A DNA stretch of 49,750 bases from a virus: the IMG/VR virus record IMGVR_UViG_3300008261_000166, positions 1 to 49,750 of that record. One strand, given 5' to 3'. Shown here piece after piece: positions 19,842 to 28,356 of this stretch (position 1 is its first letter; each line of letters begins with the position of its first letter). The notes beneath the pieces are model-generated. The model was not told where the DNA came from, did not search any database, and saw only the letters and a list, made by a program, of their open reading frames with translations. The position numbers and the translations under genes were made by a program.

Positions 19842-20661
19842 CTGATCCGGCAGAATTGACATACTTTACTCTGATATAAGTGTAGTCAGTTACATCGATT
19901 ACAAATGTGGCAATTTCGGTATCGCTACTCATATTTGCTTCGTCATAAATTCTACTAACAACAAATGCTGGACTTAGGAACGCTTCGTTGCCCATTACTG
20001 GACTCTTTGTTGCTTCCACACTGACTGTGCCAACAAAGTTGGTCAATGATACTTCTACTGTTACTGAAGTTGTTGCTTCACCTTCGTAGAACTTTACCGG
20101 GATCGCACTGCTGTAATAAGTGATAATACGATCCGCAAATGTTAAACCTTGATAGTTTGTACTTTGCTGGAAATCGTCGTATGTTTGAACTGGTCTTGAT
20201 TTAGGAATCACGCCGCCTAATAATTCAATTGTTCCGTGACTTCCATACTTGCTATCACCATATAGCAATGTCTTTGTAGTGTCACTGTTGACCATGTACA
20301 CACTGAACTTTAAGAACTGTGGTTCTAAGTTAGTCAAGTCACTTTCTGAAATGGTTACCGTGGCAACACCTGTTAATGCATTAACAGTACTGCCATCGTC
20401 TAAGACCGTAGCAGTATACGTATTAATTTCTTTCTCTGTTTGATCCATTACAACTACTCTAATGGTCTTGCCAAAGATATTAATGCGCTTCTGGTCAGCG
20501 TTCTTAACGTCTAACGTGATGACGTTATCAACGCCTTTATAAATTTTTACAGGTCTTTGGTACACAATTTTCCACTCCACAGGGTAAGCAGCATCCAACG
20601 CAACCACATCGGCTAGTAGTTGGACTCTGTTCGAATATAAATAACTTGAAATTTTTTGCAT
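19816..20661 (-). CDS. Probable virion structural protein, 281 residues
   Basis: Starts MQKISSYLYSNRVQLLADV. The Y-Q-R-P-V-K-I-Y-K-G-V-D-N-V-I-T-L-D-V-K-N-A-D-Q-K block and the Thr/Val-rich beta-sandwich composition match structural proteins of T4-like marine phages that I recognise only by pattern. A perfect late box (minus, 20685-20678) with GAGG upstream of the ATG supports a virion role. Exact location in the particle is unknown. Confidence 0.7.
   Translation of the reverse strand: MQKISSYLYSNRVQLLADVVALDAAYPVEWKIVYQRPVKIYKGVDNVITLDVKNADQKRINIFGKTIRVVVMDQTEKEINTYTATVLDDGSTVNALTGVATVTISESDLTNLEPQFLKFSVYMVNSDTTKTLLYGDSKYGSHGTIELLGGVIPKSRPVQTYDDFQQSTNYQGLTFADRIITYYSSAIPVKFYEGEATTSVTVEVSLTNFVGTVSVEATKSPVMGNEAFLSPAFVVSRIYDEANMSSDTEIATFVIDVTDYTYIRVKYVNSAGSVDSFQVIS
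20636..20643 (+). promoter_or_regulatory. Late promoter TATAAATA (plus)
   Basis: Perfect late consensus inside the first codons of the minus-strand gene; expected start near 20649 for the gene at 20685. Confidence 0.75.
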
Positions 20662-20677
20662 TGGACGCCTCAGTATA

Positions 20678-20685
20678 TATTTATA
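20678..20685 (-). promoter_or_regulatory. Late promoter TATAAATA (minus)
   Basis: Perfect late consensus overlapping the ATG of the plus-strand gene; expected start near 20672, 11 nt before the ATG at 20661. Confidence 0.75.
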
Positions 20686-21056
20686 TGGCCAAACTTAGAC
20701 AAGCTACAGAAGAACAACTACCGTTTATTAGCGTATTAAACTACGGAGAAGCTGAATACGTCGGGATTATTATTAATCAAGACCAGTATGTAACCAGCTT
20801 CTACGATATCGATGCCATAAAGACCCCTGAGGAAAAAGCTCAGTTTTTATTGGTTGGTGAGACTTGGTGGTGGGAATCAAATAGGCAAGTTCCTATTAAT
20901 ATATTCCTACGACACGAAATCGAACCATTCCGTTACTGTATAAAAACATTCAACAGTAAAGATGTTCGGGTTTTACTAGGACCCGTGGTAAACTTACTTA
21001 ATCTAACAGTACGACGTATTAAACGTAAAAGCGTTCAATTAGTTCGTAAACGTTAA
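20685..21056 (+). CDS. Hypothetical protein, 123 residues
   Basis: The start at 20685 (MAKLRQATEEQLPF) is chosen because the late promoter at 20636-20643 would start transcription at about 20649. An internal W-W-W-E-S-N-R-Q-V-P-I-N-I-F block and a very basic C-terminus (RRIKRKSVQLVRKR) are visible. No family recognised; basic tail suggests nucleic-acid contact. Its end overlaps the convergent gene by 4 nt. Confidence 0.7.
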   Translation: MAKLRQATEEQLPFISVLNYGEAEYVGIIINQDQYVTSFYDIDAIKTPEEKAQFLLVGETWWWESNRQVPINIFLRHEIEPFRYCIKTFNSKDVRVLLGPVVNLLNLTVRRIKRKSVQLVRKR

Positions 21057-21637
21057 CTAAACCCATAACTAATACCTTCACAGATTTGGTTCATCTGCAC
21101 CACCACCGCTGTAGCATAAGCAACTGCGTGGCTCTTCTTAAAGTAGTAATCATCGTTCTCTGGTTTCGTCCACACTTCCGTCATCACCGTAGTCCAATCT
21201 TTCCCAATCAGATAACGTTTCGCTGGCCTGATCATTGCCAGTACTGCTGCCAATTCTTCTATAGACTTTGGCGCCATTTGTCTTAGAATAGACCCATGCC
21301 CATTCACATGGAACAATAAGTTCACGAAGTCGTCCTGTAACAGTAAATCCCATAACGGTTCAGTCTCCATTAATTGTATAAGATGTGCTTCACTTTTTAT
21401 ATTTTCGTAAATGCCCACATTTAAAAAATCAATTTTAAAATAACCACGCTCTTCTGCTGTCTTGTAATCAATCCCTGCAATGTTTGTCACTGGGTCATGC
21501 GGGATCCTATGCACATAAATTCCAGTTGTATGAGCTACTGGACCTTCAGTGGATTCTTTTCTACCTCTAGCCCTAACGTGTTCAATACGAGATAAAATAT
21601 TATCTCGATTTGCAAAGTCGATATCAATATCTGGCAT
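21053..21637 (-). CDS. Short DNA polymerase III alpha (DnaE)-like protein, 194 residues
   Basis: Residues 2-8 read P-D-I-D-I-D-F, the catalytic acidic motif of bacterial PolIII alpha. Further on, F-K-K-S-H-A-V-A-Y-A (near residue 168) matches the conserved end of the DnaE palm. The segment between (G-Y-F-K-I-D-F-L-N-V and L-A-A-V-L-A-M-I-R-P) also fits DnaE. At 194 residues, against more than 1000 for DnaE, it cannot be a full polymerase. Such mini versions occur in related marine phages; their role is unknown. Confidence 0.65.
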   Translation of the reverse strand: MPDIDIDFANRDNILSRIEHVRARGRKESTEGPVAHTTGIYVHRIPHDPVTNIAGIDYKTAEERGYFKIDFLNVGIYENIKSEAHLIQLMETEPLWDLLLQDDFVNLLFHVNGHGSILRQMAPKSIEELAAVLAMIRPAKRYLIGKDWTTVMTEVWTKPENDDYYFKKSHAVAYATAVVVQMNQICEGISYGFS

Positions 21638-21813
21638 TAGTGTTTAACCTCTGATTCAAATAACAATAGTGGAAGGTCTTCCATAAGTTTAATGGCATAC
21701 TCTTCTGCAAACTCGTGTGTATCAAAGCCAGTAAATTTAACGTATACAGCAAGCTCTTCCTCTGCCATAATAACTTCCATCTCTAATGGAACTGGTTGTG
21801 CTGTTGCTGTCAT
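21637..21813 (-). CDS. Hypothetical protein, 58 residues
   Basis: ATG at 21813 overlaps the stop of the upstream gene (ATGA) and its own TAA overlaps the start of the DnaE-like gene. The product starts MTATAQPVPLEMEVIMAEEEL; acidic. No family recognised. It is part of a tightly packed replication operon. Confidence 0.7.
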   Translation of the reverse strand: MTATAQPVPLEMEVIMAEEELAVYVKFTGFDTHEFAEEYAIKLMEDLPLLLFESEVKH

Positions 21814-22508
21814 AAGTTTGATTCCTTTGCCACTTGCTTTGCAAGTGCTACGTCCGCTGTTAACTTTTTAAATCGTTGCATCCAAAATTGTGGATCAATA
21901 GTTGTACCGATTGCCATTAATTGTACATCATCAAAACTAGCCAGTAGTTTCTTCCCGCTTACTGAATTTAATAACAGCCAAGGACTTATCTTGCCATCCT
22001 TGATATCATACATTGCTCTGCCAGTACTTACATGATTGAAATACTCATTCCACTTTTGCTTGTGTTGTTCCCCCCAAGCAATCATGTGTTTGACGCTTCG
22101 ATCCAACGCAGTTTCAACATTTTCTGTTTTAATTAGATGCAATACGTATTGTTCATATAAACCATCTCTACACCAGTGATCAAGCCTAACTCCACTAGTA
22201 ACAACATAGTCAATGTATTTGTCTGGATATAATGGATTAACATTACTAATAAATGATCCAAACTTTACAAATGCATTGTAGTAAGGACTTTTTGCAAATT
22301 CATCATAAGTTTTAATCTTATCCTGACGTTGTGTAATTTGATAAAAACGAACAAATGCTTGATAGCCCATTTGAACATGCTTTTCATTTTTAGCCAAAAA
22401 TCTACGCTTTTGTTCACACATATGAACAAACAATGTTTTTTCCTTCATGAACTTACCGTTACAATGAGGGCAGCTAAATGATTGAGTTACGGGTTTCAAT
22501 TCTAACAT
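21810..22508 (-). CDS. Conserved T4-like phage zinc-finger protein, 232 residues
   Basis: An N-terminal C-P-H-C-x12-H-M-C (residues 13-31) forms a small zinc finger. It is followed by K-T-Y-D-E-F-A-K-S-P-Y-Y-N-A-F-V-K-F-G and D-H-W-C-R-D, which I recognise from conserved T4-like marine phage proteins. Placement in the clamp-loader/UvsW operon suggests a DNA-replication or repair role; the precise function is unknown. Confidence 0.7.
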   Translation of the reverse strand: MLELKPVTQSFSCPHCNGKFMKEKTLFVHMCEQKRRFLAKNEKHVQMGYQAFVRFYQITQRQDKIKTYDEFAKSPYYNAFVKFGSFISNVNPLYPDKYIDYVVTSGVRLDHWCRDGLYEQYVLHLIKTENVETALDRSVKHMIAWGEQHKQKWNEYFNHVSTGRAMYDIKDGKISPWLLLNSVSGKKLLASFDDVQLMAIGTTIDPQFWMQRFKKLTADVALAKQVAKESNL

Positions 22509-22972
22509 TAAAAGTATTTTGCAATCTCTTTTTCATCCCAGCATTGTTCACGAGCAAGTGCTTTGAGTTCTTTTGGAGTATACAGTTCTGCCATTAACTC
22601 AAGCTCGTCAATTTTCATGCTGGGGTGAAGTTTCATTAAAAATTTTAATTTTTTGCCTTCGCCTTCTTTCTTTTTATTTCCAATCCACTCGTGATTGTAG
22701 ACTTGGCGATTTTCATAACCACAAGCACAAAGTAATTGCCATAACAGTTTAGGATGTTTAGTCAATGCAAAAAAGTGTTTGTTAAAGTATTCGTTTGTTG
22801 CAAGTACAAAGTGTTCTTGTACTTCACGATTGGATGTACGCACTGCACTCACATAACGATTCATTAAAAAGAATTTTACATCCTTCCTTTGTTCGTCATC
22901 AAACAAATCCCAAAGATCTCTACCACCTTGATCTACTGCTTCCAATATATCTTTTAGTGCCAACTTACTCAT
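22508..22972 (-). CDS. 62: Probable sliding-clamp loader small subunit, gp62-like, 154 residues
   Basis: The first 60 residues (L-K-D-I-L-E-A-V-D-Q-G-G-R-D-L-W-D-x-F-x-x-E-Q-R-K) and the later H-P-K-L-L-W-Q-L-L-C-A-C-G fit the pattern of T4-like gp62 proteins. In T4, gp62 with gp44 loads the gp45 clamp. No gp44 gene is in this window, so partner context cannot be checked. Adjacent genes overlap by 1-4 nt. Confidence 0.55.
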   Translation of the reverse strand: MSKLALKDILEAVDQGGRDLWDLFDDEQRKDVKFFLMNRYVSAVRTSNREVQEHFVLATNEYFNKHFFALTKHPKLLWQLLCACGYENRQVYNHEWIGNKKKEGEGKKLKFLMKLHPSMKIDELELMAELYTPKELKALAREQCWDEKEIAKYF

Positions 22973-23247
22973 AGTGGTTTGTCCTTACTCAGCTTGTATA
23001 TCATTATAGCACGATCCAGGGCCTTTTGTAAAGTGGGATTGGTTTTCGCCTCACGGTGAATCTCGCCCCACATTTTGTTTTCTTTTATGTGTTCGTGTAA
23101 TGGTCTGCTGTCATTGGTGCGAGGATCTGGTTTATAATCATAACCAATTATTTGGCGTGTACTTGGCTCAGCACCAAACTCTTTAGCATAAATTTCATCG
23201 CCGTCACGCTCATATATGTAAGTTGCTCCTGGTTTAAGTGTTCCCAT
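22969..23247 (-). CDS. Conserved T4-like phage protein, 92 residues
   Basis: Starts M-G-T-L-K-P-G-A-T-Y-I-Y-E-R-D-G-D, and later has M-W-G-E-I-H-R-E-A-K-T-N-P-T-L-Q, both features I recognise from a family common in T4-like phages. Function unknown. It overlaps the gp62-like gene by 4 nt. Confidence 0.75.
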   Translation of the reverse strand: MGTLKPGATYIYERDGDEIYAKEFGAEPSTRQIIGYDYKPDPRTNDSRPLHEHIKENKMWGEIHREAKTNPTLQKALDRAIMIYKLSKDKPL

Positions 23248-23256
23248 TATTTTTCT

Positions 23257-23463
23257 TTAGTTTGATTTACCTTTGATTGCTCTAATGCGCTCAGCACGTT
23301 CATAGAACTCTCTGCAATCTGCATCACAGAATACACCTTCAGCTACTGGTTCATCGCAAGCTAGACATAGTCCCGTTTTTTCTGGAACCTTCATTCTTTT
23401 AGCCAATGCTGCCGCAATTTGTGCCTCTTGCAATTCTTGTGAGTCATCAATAATATCTGCCAT
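23257..23463 (-). CDS. DksA/TraR-like C4 zinc-finger protein, 68 residues
   Basis: Cys33, Cys36, Cys46 and Cys50 form the C-x2-C-x9-C-x3-C site of the DksA/TraR family, in the context L-C-L-A-C-D-E-P-V. An N-terminal helix precedes it. Family members bind RNA polymerase in the secondary channel; such a role in transcription switching is inference. Confidence 0.7.
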   Translation of the reverse strand: MADIIDDSQELQEAQIAAALAKRMKVPEKTGLCLACDEPVAEGVFCDADCREFYERAERIRAIKGKSN

Positions 23464-23478
23464 CTCTACCTCTCTACA

Positions 23479-23985
23479 TTATAAAATTTTACTTACGTCG
23501 ATTAATTCGCTTTGTCTACTTATCTCTTTAACAAAATATGCACATTCTGGCTTTAGTTCATGTGATAAAGGAGTTGCAAGTAGTTGATTGTTTTTCATCT
23601 TAGGGAAGTACCATTTGACATCATTGTAAAAATTCACAATCTCAATTTTCCTAAACTCAACTCTAAAACTACTTAACGGATTAAAGATCAATGCTTCAAA
23701 CCCTCTATCATTCAAACTGGTCAATGGGAGTATTTCTACATCGCATCCGCTTGACGGATCTCCAACTGCAATGCTCCAATCAATCGGCATAGCAATTTCT
23801 TGATTGCCAATTTTAAGAACCATTGCTGGACTATTAAATGATTCTAAAAAGATTAAGGGCATAAAAAAGAAATCTGGATCTTTTGGATCACTATTATCTA
23901 ATACAGCGAATCTAGTGTTTTCGTCTACCTCGTCTGGTAAATTGTTCAGTGAGAACAATTTGTTTTCTAATGTTAAAATTTGCAT
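23479..23985 (-). CDS. Conserved T4-like phage protein, 168 residues
   Basis: Starts MQILTLENKLFSLNNLPDEV. The central M-P-I-D-W-S-I-A-V-G-D-P and W-Y-F-P-K-M blocks suggest a beta-rich fold; I recognise the type from related phages but no function. It lies directly downstream of uvsW in the same operon. Confidence 0.6.
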   Translation of the reverse strand: MQILTLENKLFSLNNLPDEVDENTRFAVLDNSDPKDPDFFFMPLIFLESFNSPAMVLKIGNQEIAMPIDWSIAVGDPSSGCDVEILPLTSLNDRGFEALIFNPLSSFRVEFRKIEIVNFYNDVKWYFPKMKNNQLLATPLSHELKPECAYFVKEISRQSELIDVSKIL

Positions 23986-23989
23986 ATTA

Positions 23990-25459
23990 TTATTTTGACC
24001 AATCCACTTTGTCTAGTGTAAATGGGTATTTGGCATCCTTGTAAAATTTTTTCCTTTGCGTAAGGTGACGTTTGGCGAACTTGCATGTACTGGTTATGTC
24101 CCATATCTGGACGAAGTCTTTGTCTTCTGCTTTTCTAATGCCTCGCCCAATTGATTGTATAACCCTTGTAAAGCTCTTTCCGGATTCCAAAAGAACCAGA
24201 TTAAAAATCCTAGGAATATTAATACCAACAGCGGCCACACCATAAGTCGCCACAATAACCTTGTTAGTACTTGTCTTAACTTCATCATATTCTTCTTTCC
24301 GGGTAGTCGTTTTTACTTCACCCGAAATAAACACGCTGTCCTCAATTTCATTAATTAAAAACTTCCCTGAGTCAATTCTATTAACTAGGACTAGTGTATT
24401 ACCAGTCTGGGAAATTTGTTTTACTAATGCGCCAATATAACGCATACGATCTTCATCTGTAACAAGATATTTTAATTCTTCTTGATACATTTTAAATTCT
24501 GGAATGTCAATCATTTGTACAATGTTTACGTGACATTGTGATAAAACTCCCCTGTCTTGTAATTCATGTGCGGCAATACCGCCGACTACTGGACCAATGC
24601 TGGCAAAAATTTGTTCATATTCAAACTTTTCTTTTGGCACTGTGCCTGTTAGCCCCCAACGTATTGGAGCATTAGATAAGTTCTGTGTAAGCAAAGCCTT
24701 CAACACATCAGCTTTGGCCATGTGTACCTCATCAACAATCACAGCAGCCACACCGTCTAGAAATTCAGCAAGTGTTAAAATGTCGTGCTCTTGATTCTTA
24801 CTCTTCTTGCCTAAAATATTCAATGACTGCCATGTGCATATAGTATGTGTTTTGTACAAGTCTTTACGATCACCGTAGTATACGCCCACATCTAATCCAA
24901 CGTTAACAAAATCTTCTTCGGTCTGTTCAACAAGTGACTTGTTAGGTACAATGGTAATTGTTCTTCCATACGGTTCGCACAACTGACTTAATGTGGCAGT
25001 TGTAATTGTTTTGCCAGCGCCTGTTGCAATCTCTTGCAAACTTTGTGGATTCTCTAAAAATGTATTGACAGCATCAACTTGATAGTCACGCAACATGATT
25101 GGTTGACCTTCAGCAATATGACCTTTGGGCCATACCTTACCTTGATCAGCCCAATAAGTTTCAGTCACTGCATCAAATTTCAGCTTGACTGATTTTCTAA
25201 GATCTTCAATATCACCAATCTCAATTTTCATATCACTGAGTATTGACATGATCTGTTCCAACTGACTAAGATATCCATTCCCGCCAATACCAAATAAACT
25301 AACAGTACCGTCCCATCGACCTAGCTTGAATGCTGGATGATGCCTAGCATATGGCAACTCGTATTTGAATGCGTTTGCTAATTTGCGCCGTGCTTCTAAC
25401 TCTAAACCTTCCAGTTTGATATTGACTTCATCTTTAATAATTAACTTACATGATCGCAT
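23990..25459 (-). CDS. uvsW: UvsW-type RNA-DNA and DNA helicase, 489 residues
   Basis: Superfamily 2 helicase. Walker A A-T-G-A-G-K-T is at residues 145-151, the D-E-V-H box at 243-246, T-G-T near 275 and the motif VI Q-S-I-G-R-G-I-R-K near 440. An N-terminal domain of about 110 residues precedes the core, as in T4 UvsW. In T4 this enzyme unwinds R-loops and branched DNA and shifts replication from origin- to recombination-dependent. Its start overlaps the upstream gene by 14 nt. Confidence 0.93.
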   Translation of the reverse strand: MRSCKLIIKDEVNIKLEGLELEARRKLANAFKYELPYARHHPAFKLGRWDGTVSLFGIGGNGYLSQLEQIMSILSDMKIEIGDIEDLRKSVKLKFDAVTETYWADQGKVWPKGHIAEGQPIMLRDYQVDAVNTFLENPQSLQEIATGAGKTITTATLSQLCEPYGRTITIVPNKSLVEQTEEDFVNVGLDVGVYYGDRKDLYKTHTICTWQSLNILGKKSKNQEHDILTLAEFLDGVAAVIVDEVHMAKADVLKALLTQNLSNAPIRWGLTGTVPKEKFEYEQIFASIGPVVGGIAAHELQDRGVLSQCHVNIVQMIDIPEFKMYQEELKYLVTDEDRMRYIGALVKQISQTGNTLVLVNRIDSGKFLINEIEDSVFISGEVKTTTRKEEYDEVKTSTNKVIVATYGVAAVGINIPRIFNLVLLESGKSFTRVIQSIGRGIRKAEDKDFVQIWDITSTCKFAKRHLTQRKKFYKDAKYPFTLDKVDWSK

Positions 25460-26630
25460 CTACTACTCCTGTTAACGGCGCTAGGGTGTTGTAGTATACT
25501 ATCATATCACAATTATTGCAATAGATACTGGTTTTATTATTTCTAAACTGGTTACTAAAGCTAACAGTGGCATCAGGATACCAATTTGTTTTTAAAAAGA
25601 ACTTGGGCAGTTTTCCATTTGCAATTATTGCAATTCGACAATTTTCATCCAATTGTTTATTGTACCCATATTCTGAAACAAGTTCATTGAATTTCTTACC
25701 ATCGCCGTCATTGGGGAATCTAAAATATACACCAATGTTTGGCTTCATGTTTAGTTCAGTAAGCGTAGTGTGTAGAAGTTCTAAATTTTGAATACATGAC
25801 TTGACATCATATTCGTCAAAAATACCTAATATAACGTTTCGCTTAAGACTTTTCAATGCTATTGTTAAATCCGTTAATGAATAATTATTTGTATTAACAA
25901 AAACTTTAGGATGTGAACGAAGTGCTAACTGTTCCTTCAAGGTCAAATTATCAGTGCCCAGTTTATAGTTAGTCTTGAACTGATATTTAATACGGCGATC
26001 AGTGACCAATAGTTCAGAACGTTTTCCAATATCTAAATCTAAAAGTGTTTGTATATTTTTGTTTGTAGTATATTCAATGTTAAATGAATTAATTACAGAG
26101 GTTTTGTCAATTGCAAGTATATCCTTATACAAGGATTCAACTTGCGTTGAATATTCAAAATTAAACTTTTTTAATTCATTAATAGTGTTAATTAAATTCT
26201 TTTCAGTTAATAATAACTGACAATGTCTGCCTTGTGTTTTAAACGGGAATCCGTCTATAGATTTGTTTACTGATTGTAATGCACGTTTGATATCTTTGTT
26301 GAAAGAACATTCTATATTAATAAAAGAATTTCCTTCGTTATCTTTTACAATAGATATCTTTCTAGACGAATCAACAGATCTGAAGGGCTTAGTCCAAGTA
26401 GGTGTACGCAGACTTGGAATTATTTCAGAACCTATAAAATGTAAAGATTCTAAATTTTCTTGTAAAATTTTAATCAACAAGCGGCCTTGTGATTCAGTAA
26501 TAAACGCAGGCATCTTAATCATCTTTGCCAAGTTCTTTAAGATTCGTCTATCTTTATTTGGAATAGATGAACTTAGTTGATCGATGTCGTGTAATTCAAT
26601 TCTGTTTAATAAGTCGTCAATGGTAAGCAT
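25446..26630 (-). CDS. Conserved protein upstream of UvsW, 394 residues, with C-terminal CxxC
   Basis: Starts MLTIDDLLNRIELHDID. Mostly alpha/beta, AT-rich codons, with a C-terminal Y-C-N-N-C-D that may be half of a zinc site. No family recognised with certainty; its position and 14-nt overlap with uvsW suggest a recombination or branch-processing partner. A sigma70-type promoter at 26637-26665 places the transcript start at the ATG, and there is no ribosome binding site. Confidence 0.75.
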   Translation of the reverse strand: MLTIDDLLNRIELHDIDQLSSSIPNKDRRILKNLAKMIKMPAFITESQGRLLIKILQENLESLHFIGSEIIPSLRTPTWTKPFRSVDSSRKISIVKDNEGNSFINIECSFNKDIKRALQSVNKSIDGFPFKTQGRHCQLLLTEKNLINTINELKKFNFEYSTQVESLYKDILAIDKTSVINSFNIEYTTNKNIQTLLDLDIGKRSELLVTDRRIKYQFKTNYKLGTDNLTLKEQLALRSHPKVFVNTNNYSLTDLTIALKSLKRNVILGIFDEYDVKSCIQNLELLHTTLTELNMKPNIGVYFRFPNDGDGKKFNELVSEYGYNKQLDENCRIAIIANGKLPKFFLKTNWYPDATVSFSNQFRNNKTSIYCNNCDMIVYYNTLAPLTGVVDAIM

Positions 26631-26631
26631 A

Positions 26632-26651
26632 CTAGTATTATATACTACTAG
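26632..26651. promoter_or_regulatory. Operator-like dyad on the uvsW-operon promoter
   Basis: CTAGTA and TACTAG arms flank 8 bp and cover the -10 box. A repressor or activator could bind here; inference from symmetry only. Confidence 0.4.
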
Positions 26652-26665
26652 GATTACAATGTCAA
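26637..26665 (-). promoter_or_regulatory. Sigma70-type promoter for the uvsW operon
   Basis: On the minus strand, TTGACA (26665-26660), 17-bp spacer, TATAAT (26642-26637). The expected start is 26630, the A of the ATG. Confidence 0.85.
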
Positions 26666-27522
26666 GTGTTTATTTTATTAATTAATCGATTCAGTGGGAT
26701 GCCGGCTGCTATTTCTTCTACAGTCCATTCAGTATGGCACAGTTGTTCAAACCATAGATCTCTACTAGGTCTGTTGGGCGTTTCTATTTCTAGTATTGAT
26801 TGATTACCCACTGGCCATGCTAAACTATCAACATCTACAAATGCTGGCACACCGTTTATGATTGATTGCAACCCTGGATTTGAACTGGGACTTACAACCG
26901 CCCAAGCCATATTTAAATCATTATCAAAATCATAGTCATCATATGTATTTGGCAATTTACTTGGCACATGTATCTGCGTATGATGCAGATGTAAACCAAT
27001 ACTCCACGCTCTATCCCTTGGGTGGGGTCTAAATATAACGGGACGTTTAGATAACGACCGTATCTGTTTAACTAACGATTGCAACCAATCAACTGGGTCT
27101 CCACGATGCATCCACTGCTCGCTTTTGGTGTGCTGTCCGCATATTAGTATATGCTCTCCAGTTTTAGTCCACGGTTTGAGTTGTAGTCCCAACTGTTGAG
27201 AACGATCAGCAATTAAGTTTTCTTTGTTAGCAAACTCTGCCAAGTTGTTTATTCCGCCTAAACCGACTTTAAATGTCTTATTACGTATCAATCCACCTAC
27301 TTCAAGTACTATTACGTGTTTGTGGTGTTCTTTGGCATATTTCCAGACGGTTTTATTTTCTGCCATGCGGCCGTGCCATAAAACGCTCCAAATCACATAT
27401 ACATCGGCATCAAACGTGTTAAAAACCACTGAGAAGCCCATGTTTTTTGCAGCCTCAGAAAAAGCGTCAAAAACTGTCGTTGAGTTAGTTGCCCCGTAGT
27501 CTGTAAATAGTGATAGCTTCAT
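26662..27522 (-). CDS. GT-B-like glycosyltransferase family protein, 286 residues
   Basis: Starts MKLSLFTDYGATNSTTVFD. A second-half core has H-P-R-D-R and a later S-S-N-P-G-L-Q-S-I-I-N-G-V-P-A-F-V-D, the donor-binding pattern seen in capsule/Kdo- and CDP-glycerol-type transferases. It is clearly paralogous to the 28325 gene (shared L-K-P-W, R-P-x-x-x-R-x-H-P and I-E-T-P). First of the glycan island genes. A late-like TTAAATAT lies upstream (27552-27545). The acceptor is unknown. Confidence 0.6.
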   Translation of the reverse strand: MKLSLFTDYGATNSTTVFDAFSEAAKNMGFSVVFNTFDADVYVIWSVLWHGRMAENKTVWKYAKEHHKHVIVLEVGGLIRNKTFKVGLGGINNLAEFANKENLIADRSQQLGLQLKPWTKTGEHILICGQHTKSEQWMHRGDPVDWLQSLVKQIRSLSKRPVIFRPHPRDRAWSIGLHLHHTQIHVPSKLPNTYDDYDFDNDLNMAWAVVSPSSNPGLQSIINGVPAFVDVDSLAWPVGNQSILEIETPNRPSRDLWFEQLCHTEWTVEEIAAGIPLNRLINKINT

Positions 27523-27561
27523 AATAGTGCGATAAGTAAAAGATATATTTAATGTCTACCA

Positions 27562-28356
27562 ATGCAACTACCACAAATAAACGGCAAACTTAATCATAAC
27601 GATTTTTTCATTTACGGTGCATGTGATGCTGCATATTTTGACGAGTTTGGAAAAGTATTAGTTAACAGCATTAGAAAAAACTCTAATAATGCAATACATC
27701 TTCACTTGTTCAATCCCCGCGATGACCAACTTGAATTTTGTTATTCTAAAGATGTGTCCGTAACTTACGAGTATGTTGGTAGCAGTTTATTTGTAAATTC
27801 CGCTAAAAGATGGAGTACCCAACCAACTGATCCTCTAGAAAAATTAAAGTATGATCGTATACTTAATGCAATGAGTAAGAGTGATGATGCAACCATTTTA
27901 GATAGAATGCAGCGAACTTATTTTGCCTGCGCTAGGTTTATTAGATTAGCTGAAATTATTCAAAAAACTAACAGCGTGTTTTCAATCGATGTTGATGCCA
28001 TTGTTAGAAAATCCATACTTCCTTTAGAAAATAATTGCGATGTTTACCTACATCATATAACTGGAAAGAAAGCTAGGTTTTTAGCAGGTGGCGTTTACTT
28101 AACTGGTAATGAACAAAGTTATAATTTCATAACTGATTATGCCAAAATATTAACTGATAGTATCACAAAAGATTACATTTATTGGGGGCTTGATCAAGAC
28201 GTGTTAGATATAATTGTCCCTGAGTACAAATTTAATAATCTCCCTTTTAGTTTTATTGATTGGGAAATGGGATTGGACAGTCACATATGGACTGCAAAGG
28301 GAACTCGGAAGAACTTGGAAGTGTTTATAAATGAGAAGAAGAAATATAGTTTTTAA
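27562..28356 (+). CDS. GT-A-fold glycosyltransferase-like protein, 264 residues
   Basis: Encoded against its neighbours. S-I-D-V-D-A-I-V near residue 146 fits the D-x-D metal and nucleotide-sugar motif, preceded by R-F-I-R-L-A-E-I. A-G-G-V-Y-L-T-G later fits the acceptor-loop region of GT8-like enzymes. No ribosome binding site is evident at the ATG. The 3' end overlaps the convergent gene by 32 nt. The strand suggests a separate acquisition. Confidence 0.6.
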   Translation: MQLPQINGKLNHNDFFIYGACDAAYFDEFGKVLVNSIRKNSNNAIHLHLFNPRDDQLEFCYSKDVSVTYEYVGSSLFVNSAKRWSTQPTDPLEKLKYDRILNAMSKSDDATILDRMQRTYFACARFIRLAEIIQKTNSVFSIDVDAIVRKSILPLENNCDVYLHHITGKKARFLAGGVYLTGNEQSYNFITDYAKILTDSITKDYIYWGLDQDVLDIIVPEYKFNNLPFSFIDWEMGLDSHIWTAKGTRKNLEVFINEKKKYSF

